From assembly GCA_002353975.1 (NCBI GenBank), contig DEKQ01000052.1, forward strand, positions 294 through 6,223: 5,930 nucleotides of DNA, in the 5' to 3' direction. A program made the translations under genes and the position numbers. This document shows positions 1 to 5,834 of this stretch, piece after piece (within the stretch, counting starts at the first letter, position 1; each line of letters opens with the position of its first letter). The notes under the pieces were generated by a model, which was not told where the DNA came from, did no database searches, and saw only the letters and a program-made list of their open reading frames with translations. Origin of the DNA: Prevotellaceae bacterium UBA2718 (lineage in GTDB: Bacteria > Bacteroidota > Bacteroidia > Bacteroidales > Bacteroidaceae).

Positions 1-104
1 CCATCCTCATAGAACTCCATGTGAAGTCCGATGGGGTTTTCGGGACAACAACCGAAACAGTTGTATTCGGTTCTGTAAAGCCAAGGGTTAATAATTTTCT
101 TCAT
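1..104 (-). CDS. PaaI-like hotdog thioesterase, N-terminal fragment (cut by window edge)
   Basis: This is a leftward reading frame starting at the ATG at 104-102; 34 complete codons are visible before the window ends, so the 3' part is missing. The translation begins MKKIINPWLYRTEYNCFGCC and continues with PENPIGLHMEFYEDG. The pattern N-C-F-G-C followed by a short gap and then N-x-x-G-L-x-M-x-F is the typical opening of PaaI-family hotdog-fold acyl-CoA thioesterases, in which a cysteine-containing loop precedes the first strand of the domain. Such enzymes hydrolyse acyl-CoA to free acid and CoA in the cytoplasm; the substrate cannot be told from this fragment. It lies only 6 bases after the stop of the DUF2284 gene, so the two are almost certainly co-transcribed. 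The family call rests on this N-terminal signature alone because the catalytic region is outside the window. Confidence 0.75.
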   Translation of the reverse strand, partial: MKKIINPWLYRTEYNCFGCCPENPIGLHMEFYED

Positions 105-110
105 ATACTT

Positions 111-656
111 CTAATAGAATATACCACACACAAGAGTCAGATACTCAGGTATCATCCCGTCTTGACTCCATTTGATGTCTATGCCTAATAAATCCTTCGC
201 GGTCTTGCTGATATCAAATCCTATTGACTCTAAAGACGGACGAACCTTGTCAGGATGTCTGCACGGCTTGCCGTCGATTCTGGCACACTTGTCGCCGTTG
301 CAATAAGGACAACAGCCCGCAAAGCCAAAGCTCATTCCGTTCAAGGATTTCTCAGCCTCCAGCAGTTCTTCGTTCAGTTCTGTGATAACAGGCTTCATCA
401 AGTCATTGGCAGCCTCGAGAGGCAAAGCCTTATCCTTGGGCGTTATTTTCACTCCAATCACGCGTACCTTATTATATATACTGATTGACGGAAGCGGATC
501 CTCATCAAACGGAGGACACCCATACCTGCGTCCATAGTTCCTGCATTGCCGGCAGAGCGTTAAGAAGTATTCTGCATTACGGAATCCGTCAATATAGGCT
601 TTAGCCTCTACCTCAGCCGTATATCTCTCAAGGGAATATGTGAAGTCCTTATCCAT
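111..656 (-). CDS. DUF2284 cysteine-rich predicted metal-binding protein
   Basis: A 181-residue soluble protein with no signal peptide or membrane segment. It has the DUF2284 cysteine pattern: C35-x2-C38 followed by GC47PP near the N-terminus, then a second cluster C115-C116-x2-C119-x4-C124-x7-C132 in the order CCPYC, DKC, KPCRHPDKVRPS. Eight conserved-looking cysteines suggest binding of a metal or iron-sulfur cluster, but the family's biochemical role is not established. I place the start at the ATG at 656. An upstream in-frame TTG at 665 would add three residues, but it overlaps the -7 box of the promoter and so should not lie in the transcript. The gene is first in a leftward operon and is followed after 6 bases by a PaaI-like thioesterase. 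Family call is confident; function unknown. Confidence 0.88.
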   Translation of the reverse strand: MDKDFTYSLERYTAEVEAKAYIDGFRNAEYFLTLCRQCRNYGRRYGCPPFDEDPLPSISIYNKVRVIGVKITPKDKALPLEAANDLMKPVITELNEELLEAEKSLNGMSFGFAGCCPYCNGDKCARIDGKPCRHPDKVRPSLESIGFDISKTAKDLLGIDIKWSQDGMIPEYLTLVCGIFY

Positions 657-662
657 TCCGTG

Positions 663-694
663 CAAAGGTAGAGATTATTTTTTTACTTCACAAA
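663..694 (-). promoter_or_regulatory. Bacteroidetes-type promoter for the DUF2284 operon
   Basis: On the minus strand a -33 box TTTG (694-691) is followed by a 20-base spacer and a -7 box TACCTTTG (670-663), an exact match to the TAnnTTTG consensus of the Bacteroidetes primary sigma factor. Transcription would be expected to begin about four bases beyond the box, near 659, which leaves only about three bases before the ATG at 656. The message would therefore be leaderless or nearly so. The -33 box lies in a small inverted repeat CAAA-CA-TTTG (691-700). Confidence 0.75.
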
Positions 695-722
695 CATTTG
701 TCTGACTTTTTTAATCTGCAGA

Positions 723-789
723 TGTCGTAATATCTTCTTTTGGCGTGGTAACATAAGGGAAGATGTAAAAATAGAACAATGTTACGACA
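723..789. repeat. Interrupted inverted repeat (11-base arms, one mismatch)
   Basis: The left arm TGTCGTAATAT (723-733) and right arm ATGTTACGACA (779-789) are reverse complements except for one position, which would be a U-G wobble in RNA. The arms are 45 bases apart. A further partial copy, GTAACAT, lies at 748-754, 21 bases after the matching GTAATAT at 727-733. The element sits upstream of the -33 box of the leftward promoter. It could be a regulator site or a loose stem; the sequence alone does not decide. Confidence 0.5.
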
Positions 790-948
790 CCATTCCAATA
801 ATAAAACAGCATACATACGTAAGGCGTAAATAATCAGACAAAAAAGGTGCACACACTATAATGCCTATGTGCAAAACGCTTACGTTTGGGTGGCTTAAAA
901 CGACGTTTCGGTCTTTTATCGAAATCATTTTTTGCGAAAAATAGAACA
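767..948 (+). repeat. 12-base direct repeat AAAAATAGAACA, two copies
   Basis: Identical copies lie at 767-778 and 937-948. The second fills most of the spacer between the -33 and -7 boxes of the rightward promoter. An octamer ACATAAGG also occurs near both copies (751-758 and 946-953), before the first and overlapping the end of the second. This may be a remnant of a duplicated promoter segment or a protein site; the first copy has no -7 box at the corresponding distance. Confidence 0.4.
817..885. repeat. Nested inverted repeats upstream of the rightward promoter
   Basis: The outer arms are ACGTAAGGCGT (817-827) and ACGCTTACGT (876-885), complementary apart from one bulged G. Inside them lies a perfect 6-base pair of arms, TGCACA (848-853) and TGTGCA (868-873), with a 14-base loop. 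The element lies 46 bases before the -33 box of the rightward promoter, where an activator or repressor site could be expected. As an RNA it would need transcription from an unseen promoter. Confidence 0.4.
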
Positions 949-963
949 TAAGGAGTAATTTTG
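931..963 (+). promoter_or_regulatory. Bacteroidetes-type promoter for the thioesterase/acyl-CoA ligase operon
   Basis: A -33 box TTTG (931-934) and a -7 box TAATTTTG (956-963, matching TAnnTTTG) are separated by 21 bases. Transcription should start near 967, giving a leader of about 14 bases before the ATG at 981. The leader has no Shine-Dalgarno sequence, which is normal in Bacteroidetes. Confidence 0.72.
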
Positions 964-980
964 CACACGTAATCAACTAA

Positions 981-1427
981 ATGCATAAGCAATCAATGGA
1001 TTATACAACACAGACATTTCGCCATCGTATGCCTGCACAACTGAGGTTCTCTGATGTTGACAGGTTCGGGCATGTAAACAATTCGGTCTATTTCTCGCTG
1101 TTTGACATGTGCAAGACGCGGTACTTCCACGACGTTGTCGGTACTGACATCTTTGACCGTATGGCCCCGGTAGTGGTCCATATCGAGGCAAACTTCATCT
1201 CGCCGGTGTTTTTCCCCGATGAGATTGTGATAGACACCAGCATCGTCAAAATGGGCAACAAGAGTTTCACGCTCCTGCAGCGGGCGCTCAACGAACGTAC
1301 CGATGAGGTGAAATGCTATTGTGAGACGGTAATGGTGATGATGGATACCGCCACGAACCAGTCTGTGGAGATAGATGAAGAATTCAGAACCAAGGTCTCA
1401 AACCACGAAGGGCTGACCCTGTCATAG
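981..1427 (+). CDS. Hotdog-fold acyl-CoA thioesterase, 4HBT/FadM-YbgC type
   Basis: A 148-residue cytoplasmic protein predicted to hydrolyse an acyl-CoA thioester to free acid and CoA. The diagnostic motif is at residues 21-37: LRFSDVDRFGHVNNSVYF. It matches the 4-hydroxybenzoyl-CoA thioesterase-type active-site segment, in which the second Asp of D-x-D (here D27) is the expected catalytic residue and G-H-V-N-N starts the central hotdog helix. The length is normal for a single-domain member. ATGs at 981, 996 (M6) and 1029 (M17) are all in frame; I keep 981 because it is the first after the promoter, but 996 is equally plausible. It is the first gene of the rightward operon, 10 bases ahead of an acyl-CoA synthetase, so it probably acts on the products or by-products of the two ligases. 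The natural substrate is unknown; small-molecule and lipid-linked acyl thioesters are both possible. Confidence 0.85.
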   Translation: MHKQSMDYTTQTFRHRMPAQLRFSDVDRFGHVNNSVYFSLFDMCKTRYFHDVVGTDIFDRMAPVVVHIEANFISPVFFPDEIVIDTSIVKMGNKSFTLLQRALNERTDEVKCYCETVMVMMDTATNQSVEIDEEFRTKVSNHEGLTLS

Positions 1428-1437
1428 TTCCTTATTT

Positions 1438-3111
1438 ATGAATGCTATATTAGAAAAGTACCTGAGCAAGTCTTCATTTAGCTCATATAAGGACTTCGTT
1501 GACAACTTTCGTATCAGCGTGCCTGACGACTTCAACTTCGGATACGACGTCATAGACGCATGGGCTGCCGAGATGCCTGAAAAGGATGCTTTGCTCTGGG
1601 TGAATGATGAGGGTGAGGTAAAACACATCACCTACGGTGCATTCAAGAACATTACCGACCAGTGTGCGGCTTTCTTCCAGGGCATAGGCATAGAGAAGGG
1701 CGATCGCGTGATGCTGGTGCTCAAGCGCCGCGTGGAGTGGTGGTTCGCAATGGTGGCACTTCATAAAATAGGTGCCGTGGCAATCCCTGCCACCCACATG
1801 CTCACGGAGAAGGACATCATGTACAGATGTCACATGGCAGGTATCAGCGGCATCGTCTCGTGCGGCGACCCTCTGGTGCTGGGACACGTTCAGAAGGCCA
1901 GGCGCTTCTGCCCGATGTTGCGCCACTGCATTTCCATTGGTCCGATAGTGCCCAACGGTTTCTATGATTTCTGGCGTGGACTCCATGAGGCGGCACCATT
2001 TGAGAAGCCGGAACGGAATAAGGTGACGGATAATTTCCTTCTGTATTTCACGAGCGGCACTACGGGCGAGCCCAAAATGGTGATGCATGATTACTCCTAT
2101 CCGCTGGCGCATGTCATAACAGCAAAATACTGGCACAATCTCAATGAGCACTCGCTTCATCTCACGCTGGCCGATACGGGTTGGGGAAAAGCTGCCTGGG
2201 GTAAGTTCTACGGTCAGATGCTGGCCGGGGCAACGGTATTTGTATATGACTTTGAAGGCCGCTTCCTGCCTGCAGACTTGTTGCGGATTATGCAGGACTA
2301 CAGGGTTACGTCCTTCTGTGCTCCGCCAACGATATACCGCTTCTTGATAAGGGAGAAGATCGGCGACTACGACCTGTCGGCGCTGAAAAGGTGCAGCACG
2401 GCAGGTGAGGCTCTCAACCCGAGCGTGTTTGAGATATGGAAGAACCTCACGGGCATCACAATCTATGAGGCCTACGGACAGACGGAGACCACTATGGTGG
2501 TAGGTACGTATCCTTGGATTAAGCCCAAGCCAGGGTCAATGGGAATGCCCAACCCGCAGTATGACATTGACGTGATAGACGAACAAGGAAGGGAAGTCTC
2601 CCCCATGGAGCAGGGCGAGCTTGTCATAAAGGTGGGAGAAAGCAAGCCGCTCGGCCTGTTTAAGTGTTACTACCGCAACGATGAGATGACGGAAAAGCGC
2701 ATCGTCAACGGGTTCTATCATACGGGCGATGTCGTGTATCGTGATGATGAGGGATACCTCTGGTTTGTGTCGCGAATAGATGATGTCATAAAGACTTCCG
2801 GCTATAGAGTAGGGCCGTTTGAGGTGGAGTCGGCGCTGATGACGCATCCTTCAGTGGCAGAATGTGCCGTCACCGCTGCCCCCGATGATATTCGCGGACA
2901 GATAGTCAAAGCTACTATCGTGCTTACGGAGGAATATAGGGACAAGGCATCTGATGCTCTTGTGAAGGAACTGCAGGAGCACGTGAAGCACGAAACCGCG
3001 CCGTATAAGTATCCTCGTATAGTGGAGTTTGTCGATGAGCTGCCCAAGACTGTCAGCGGTAAGATAAGGCGAGTGGATATCAGAAGCGCTTCGGCAAAGG
3101 CAAATCATTGA
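1438..3111 (+). CDS. Acyl-CoA synthetase, medium-chain (MACS/ACSM-like) family
   Basis: A 557-residue ANL-superfamily ligase that activates a carboxylic acid with ATP to an acyl-AMP and then transfers it to CoA. All core motifs are present: the phosphate-binding loop YFTSGTTGEPK (203-213), the ADTGWGKAAWGKFYGQ segment (245-260) and FCAPPTIYR (293-301), both typical of MACS enzymes, the AGEALNP turn (322-328), the adenine-site YEAYGQTET (343-351), YHTGD (427-431), the hinge SRIDDVIK (445-452), the CoA-face SGYRVGPFEVE and the C-terminal PKTVSGK with catalytic K542. From memory, the protein closely resembles the MACS subtype described in Methanosarcina acetivorans, which prefers 2-methylbutyrate; this suggests a short or branched acid but does not prove it. 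The start ATG lies 10 bases after the thioesterase stop and follows an AT-rich spacer. The hinge motif has Ser445 where many relatives have Gly. Medium-chain or aromatic acids are alternative substrates. Confidence 0.9.
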   Translation: MNAILEKYLSKSSFSSYKDFVDNFRISVPDDFNFGYDVIDAWAAEMPEKDALLWVNDEGEVKHITYGAFKNITDQCAAFFQGIGIEKGDRVMLVLKRRVEWWFAMVALHKIGAVAIPATHMLTEKDIMYRCHMAGISGIVSCGDPLVLGHVQKARRFCPMLRHCISIGPIVPNGFYDFWRGLHEAAPFEKPERNKVTDNFLLYFTSGTTGEPKMVMHDYSYPLAHVITAKYWHNLNEHSLHLTLADTGWGKAAWGKFYGQMLAGATVFVYDFEGRFLPADLLRIMQDYRVTSFCAPPTIYRFLIREKIGDYDLSALKRCSTAGEALNPSVFEIWKNLTGITIYEAYGQTETTMVVGTYPWIKPKPGSMGMPNPQYDIDVIDEQGREVSPMEQGELVIKVGESKPLGLFKCYYRNDEMTEKRIVNGFYHTGDVVYRDDEGYLWFVSRIDDVIKTSGYRVGPFEVESALMTHPSVAECAVTAAPDDIRGQIVKATIVLTEEYRDKASDALVKELQEHVKHETAPYKYPRIVEFVDELPKTVSGKIRRVDIRSASAKANH

Positions 3112-3153
3112 AGAATTAGCAGAATAAAGATAAACAGATATAAAATATAAGGT

Positions 3154-4782
3154 ATGACAACATTCAAAGAGATATTTGAAAGCCGCTACACATGGATAGA
3201 GGGCTTCATGCGCAATGTGCGCCGTTTCTCTGGAAAGCAGGCACTTATAGACCCCCAGACCGGTCACCAATGGACCTATTCTGAGGTGAATGATGAGGTG
3301 AACCGACTGTGTCACTCGCTCGCCAAGGCGGGAGTCAAGAAGGGAGATGTCATAATGCTCCAGATGCTTAACTGCCCAGAGTTCGTTTTTGCATACGTGG
3401 CATGCCACAAGATGCAGCTTGTATGCTGCCCGGTCAACTTCCGTCTCAGCCCGGGCGAGTTCGCATGGAACATAGAAGACTCAAAGCCCGCTGTGGTGAT
3501 ATGCTGCCAGTCAAAGTGCGAGGAAGCCGTCAAGTCCATCGCGCACACCAAGCACAAGCCGCTCTGTGTGATAGGTCTTATATCGGAGAGCACAGACGAA
3601 ATCGTCTCATACGGAGATTTCGTGAAGGATGCCCCCGCCGACGAACCGGTTATCACTACACCTTATAATATATATGACGAGACGGTGCGCCTCTATACCT
3701 CGGGTACTACGGGCCGTCCCAAGGGCGTATGCATCACCAGTATCAACGAGGTGCTTTCTGCACACGACATAATGATACACTTCCCAATGAGCAGCCGAGA
3801 CATCACGATGAACACCACACCGTGGTTCCATCGCGGAGGATTGCATTGCGCAGGTCCGTGTCCAGCCCTTTATGCAGGAGCGACGATGGTGGTAATGGGT
3901 AAGTTTGATGCCATTCAGACGTTGAAATACGTCTATAGATACAAGATTACCTTCATTGTCGGCGTGCCCACCGTGCTTGAGGAACTGGCCGACCGTCAGG
4001 AGCAGGGAGGCTATGACCTCTCATCGCTTACCGGTATCGTTACCATGGGCAGCCCGCTCGAGCGTGCAGCCTGCATACGTTACCAGAAGGTTCTCTCACC
4101 GAATATCTACAACGGATATGGCACTACTGAGACGCTGTGGAACACATTCCTGCGTCCGTTTGACCTGCCAGACAATGCCGGAAGCGCCGGACGCTCCTGT
4201 GTGGATGACGATGTGAGGGTGGTAAAGATATATGAGGACCGTCGTGCGGAGCCGGAAGACCTTGCGAAACAGGACGGAATTGATGTGGGTGAGGTCATCA
4301 TCTCATCGCCTGCCAAGTCACCATACCTTTACCATGACAACAATGAAGAGACCGAGCGCAAGTACTACAAGGACTTTATCTATACAAATGACCTCGCTAC
4401 ATGGGACGATAACGGGTACATTACAATCGTAGGTCGCAAGGACGATATGATAATATCCTCTGGTGAGAATATCTATCCGACAGAGGTTGAGTCTGTGCTA
4501 AACCTGCATCCGAAGGTAAAGGATTGTATTGTCACTTCCGTGCCCGACAAGATTCGTGGACAGATGGTTACGGCATACGTTGTGCCGAAAGATGATTACG
4601 TAGCCCCCGAGGAACTTGACGATTATTGCAGGCAGAGCCCGGAGCTGGCCAATTTCAAGCGTCCACGCTTCTATCGCATCGTAAAGCAGATACCATTCAA
4701 TGCTACGGGTAAGAAGCTCCACGTGAAGATTAAGGAGACCGCCCTGCAGGATTGGAAGAACGGACTGCTTGAGAAGGTGTGA
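3154..4782 (+). CDS. Acyl-CoA ligase, class I adenylate-forming (AMP-binding) enzyme
   Basis: A 542-residue second ANL ligase, clearly of a different subfamily from its upstream neighbour and more like the long-chain fatty acid/aryl acid/o-succinylbenzoate CoA-ligase group. Motifs: phosphate loop YTSGTTGRPKG (181-191), TPWFHRGGLH (222-231) in the usual acyl-site region, VGVPTVLEEL, YNGYGTTET (319-327), YTNDLATWDDNGY (410 onward), hinge GRKDDMIISSGENIYPTEVE (427-446) and NATGKK with catalytic K520. The ribose-binding D413 is kept, but the motif reads T-N-D rather than the common T-G-D. It follows the MACS gene after 42 A-rich bases with no TAnnTTTG box, so it is probably co-transcribed, and it is the last gene before the terminator. 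Substrate is unknown: a fatty or aromatic acid is most likely. It is not in a menaquinone gene context, so I do not call it MenE. Confidence 0.88.
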   Translation: MTTFKEIFESRYTWIEGFMRNVRRFSGKQALIDPQTGHQWTYSEVNDEVNRLCHSLAKAGVKKGDVIMLQMLNCPEFVFAYVACHKMQLVCCPVNFRLSPGEFAWNIEDSKPAVVICCQSKCEEAVKSIAHTKHKPLCVIGLISESTDEIVSYGDFVKDAPADEPVITTPYNIYDETVRLYTSGTTGRPKGVCITSINEVLSAHDIMIHFPMSSRDITMNTTPWFHRGGLHCAGPCPALYAGATMVVMGKFDAIQTLKYVYRYKITFIVGVPTVLEELADRQEQGGYDLSSLTGIVTMGSPLERAACIRYQKVLSPNIYNGYGTTETLWNTFLRPFDLPDNAGSAGRSCVDDDVRVVKIYEDRRAEPEDLAKQDGIDVGEVIISSPAKSPYLYHDNNEETERKYYKDFIYTNDLATWDDNGYITIVGRKDDMIISSGENIYPTEVESVLNLHPKVKDCIVTSVPDKIRGQMVTAYVVPKDDYVAPEELDDYCRQSPELANFKRPRFYRIVKQIPFNATGKKLHVKIKETALQDWKNGLLEKV

Positions 4783-4790
4783 TACTATAA

Positions 4791-4810
4791 ATCACTTTAC
4801 ATGAAGTGAT
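4791..4810 (+). other. Small perfect hairpin after the ligase operon
   Basis: ATCACTT (4791-4797) and AAGTGAT (4804-4810) form a perfect 7-base-pair stem with the 6-base loop TACATG, starting 8 bases after the last stop codon. No T-run follows, so it is not itself a terminator; it may stabilise the 3' end ahead of the terminator. The hexamer TGATAC occurs on both sides (4780-4785 and 4810-4815). Confidence 0.5.
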
Positions 4811-4814
4811 GATA

Positions 4815-4865
4815 CGAAAAAGAAACGGAGAGATTCCAACTATGGAGTCCCTCCGTTTTTTTTCG
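4815..4865. terminator. Bidirectional intrinsic terminator shared by convergent operons
   Basis: The stem pairs 4825-4837 with 4844-4856 around the loop AACTAT: 11 Watson-Crick pairs, one T-G wobble and one A-C mismatch. On the plus strand it is followed by eight T's (4856-4863). On the minus strand the flanking A-rich run (4817-4825) becomes a T-rich tail, and the mismatch and wobble positions swap roles, leaving a stem of the same strength. It should end the ligase operon (last stop at 4782) and the ferritin-like gene (stop at 4883). Confidence 0.9.
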
Positions 4866-4882
4866 TGTAGTTATGTGTCTGC

Positions 4883-5344
4883 TTACATCATCTCAATGAG
4901 GAAATTCTCATATCCCAGCTTGTCGATGTAGTTCAGGTACTGAGCCTCCCAGGCCATGTGATCCTTCTCATCCTCAATCCACTTGTAGATGAGCTTCTGT
5001 GTGATATAGTCATCAGAGAAGGCGGCAGCCAGTTCGCTCAGCTCCTTGATAGCTTCGGGAGCATAGTCGCCCTCTATCTGCTGCTTAGGGTCATCGCAGA
5101 ATGGGAACTCTATGGTCTTCATAGCCTCCTGCAGGTCAGCTGGCTTGCAGCCGAGCTCTACCAGACGGTTAAGTACCTCCTCGGCCTCTTCCCATTCCTC
5201 TTCGGCCTCTTCCTTCCACTTGTCTGCCAGCTTGTTCCAACCGTTCAGACGGTCATAGGCTGAAAAGGCAAAGTGCTGCTTGCTGTTGCCAAACCATACT
5301 GCGCCTAAATAGGCGAATTTCTTAAGTGCTTCTTCTTTTGTCAT
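4883..5344 (-). CDS. Ferritin-like (bacterioferritin-type) four-helix protein
   Basis: A 153-residue soluble, strongly acidic and helical protein. The C-terminal part, E126-K-D-H129 followed by W132-E133 and Y-I-D-K-L-G-Y-E-N-F-L, matches the last helix and tail of bacterioferritins, whose ExxH pair binds iron. The second helix, E50-W-E-E53-A-E-E-V-L-N-R-L, lines up with the bacterioferritin segment E-M-K-H-A-D. In my by-eye alignment the His of that motif is Glu53, the haem-ligand Met is W51, and the first-helix Glu has no counterpart near W17, so the ferroxidase centre looks incomplete and haem binding is unlikely. It may still bind iron or act in stress protection. It follows the MarR-type regulator by 29 bases with no promoter in the gap, so it is the distal gene of a peroxide-response operon, ended by the shared terminator. 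Rubrerythrin- or Dps-like relatives are alternatives. Confidence 0.72.
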   Translation of the reverse strand: MTKEEALKKFAYLGAVWFGNSKQHFAFSAYDRLNGWNKLADKWKEEAEEEWEEAEEVLNRLVELGCKPADLQEAMKTIEFPFCDDPKQQIEGDYAPEAIKELSELAAAFSDDYITQKLIYKWIEDEKDHMAWEAQYLNYIDKLGYENFLIEMM

Positions 5345-5373
5345 AGTGTTTAGTAGTTAAAATGTTATAGTTT

Positions 5374-5823
5374 TTATGGGTTGTTTGTTGCCATCTTGTC
5401 TATAAGACTGTCCAGCGTAGGGAAGATGTTGAGTAGTTCAGATGCTTCTATACCCCTCTGGCTGAGCATCTCAGTCATGCACGCGGGTATCTTTGCCGCT
5501 TCCTGCTCCATAGCTTTTCCGCGTTCAGTCAGCGATACGATGGTCTTGCGGGCATCGGTCTTGTCCTTGCGCCGTGTGACTATCTTCTCAGCCTCCATTC
5601 TCTTTATGAGCGGAGTCATGGTGTTTGACTCCAGGTAGAGCCTGTGGGCTATGTCGTTCACGGGCTGGTGGTCTTTCTCCCAGAGCACCATCAACACCAG
5701 ATATTGCGTGTATGTGATGCCCATCTGCGAAAGCCACGGCTGATACCCCTGCACTATCAGGCGTGCCGCCGTGTATAGACGGAAGCACCCCTGATTTTCA
5801 AGCTTTAACTGTTCGTAGCTCAT
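5374..5823 (-). CDS. MarR-family regulator, OhrR-type organic peroxide sensor
   Basis: A 149-residue winged-helix repressor-type protein. The N-terminus carries LENQGCFRLYTAARLI with C13 at the position of the peroxide-reactive cysteine of OhrR (Cys15 in Bacillus subtilis). Y27 and Y38 fall exactly at the positions of the OhrR tyrosines that contact it (Tyr29 and Tyr40), and the following TYTQYLVLMVLWE is also OhrR-like. The recognition helix is around residues 62-78, and the wing has the MarR signature D87-x2-D90-A-R92 followed by SLTERG. A further cysteine, C115, lies near where two-cysteine OhrR proteins have their resolving cysteine. It sits 11 bases after a glutathione peroxidase gene and 29 bases before a ferritin-like gene, on the same strand, consistent with autoregulation of a peroxide-defence operon by oxidation of C13. 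The operator should lie upstream of the peroxidase gene, outside the window. A different MarR effector is possible but less likely. Confidence 0.85.
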   Translation of the reverse strand: MSYEQLKLENQGCFRLYTAARLIVQGYQPWLSQMGITYTQYLVLMVLWEKDHQPVNDIAHRLYLESNTMTPLIKRMEAEKIVTRRKDKTDARKTIVSLTERGKAMEQEAAKIPACMTEMLSQRGIEASELLNIFPTLDSLIDKMATNNP

Positions 5824-5834
5824 TTAGGATGCAC

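Larger units (their letters stand above)
671..980. other. Divergent intergenic region without a convincing gene
   Basis: This stretch separates the leftward DUF2284 operon from the rightward thioesterase/ligase operon. I see no gene here: the only open frame (minus strand, 782-976) has no family resemblance, and at its upstream end it overlaps the rightward promoter. The region is AT-rich and holds parts of both promoters, an inverted repeat at 723-789, a nested inverted repeat at 817-885, and a 12-base direct repeat at 767-778 and 937-948. It is longer than needed for two promoters, so regulator binding sites or a small RNA are possible, but nothing identifies either. Confidence 0.6.

Noticed and set aside
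657..665. TTG start extending the DUF2284 protein by three residues
   Set aside because: The codon overlaps the -7 promoter box, so the ATG at 656 is a better start.
857..862. TATAAT hexamer resembling a sigma-70 -10 box
   Set aside because: It has no matching -35 element, and the promoters here follow the Bacteroidetes TAnnTTTG pattern.
881..888. TACGTTTG, a second match to the TAnnTTTG box
   Set aside because: No TTTG or TTG lies 19-21 bases upstream, so it is weaker than the box at 956-963.
950..955. AAGGAG resembling a Shine-Dalgarno sequence
   Set aside because: It lies 25 bases before the ATG and upstream of the -7 box, so it should not be in the transcript.
782..976. 64-codon open frame on the minus strand in the intergenic region
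   Set aside because: It overlaps the rightward promoter, has no recognisable domain and no promoter of its own.
1483..2160. 225-codon open frame on the minus strand
   Set aside because: It lies wholly inside the MACS gene, whose full motif set is on the plus strand, and its translation shows no recognisable domain.
2851..3408. 185-codon open frame on the minus strand spanning the two ligase genes
   Set aside because: It overlaps the motif-bearing ends of both ligases and has no family resemblance; it is an antisense shadow.
4958..5263. 101-codon hydrophobic open frame on the plus strand, resembling a small membrane protein
   Set aside because: Its hydrophobicity comes from reading the antisense of the Glu- and Lys-rich ferritin-like gene; there is no promoter or context for it.
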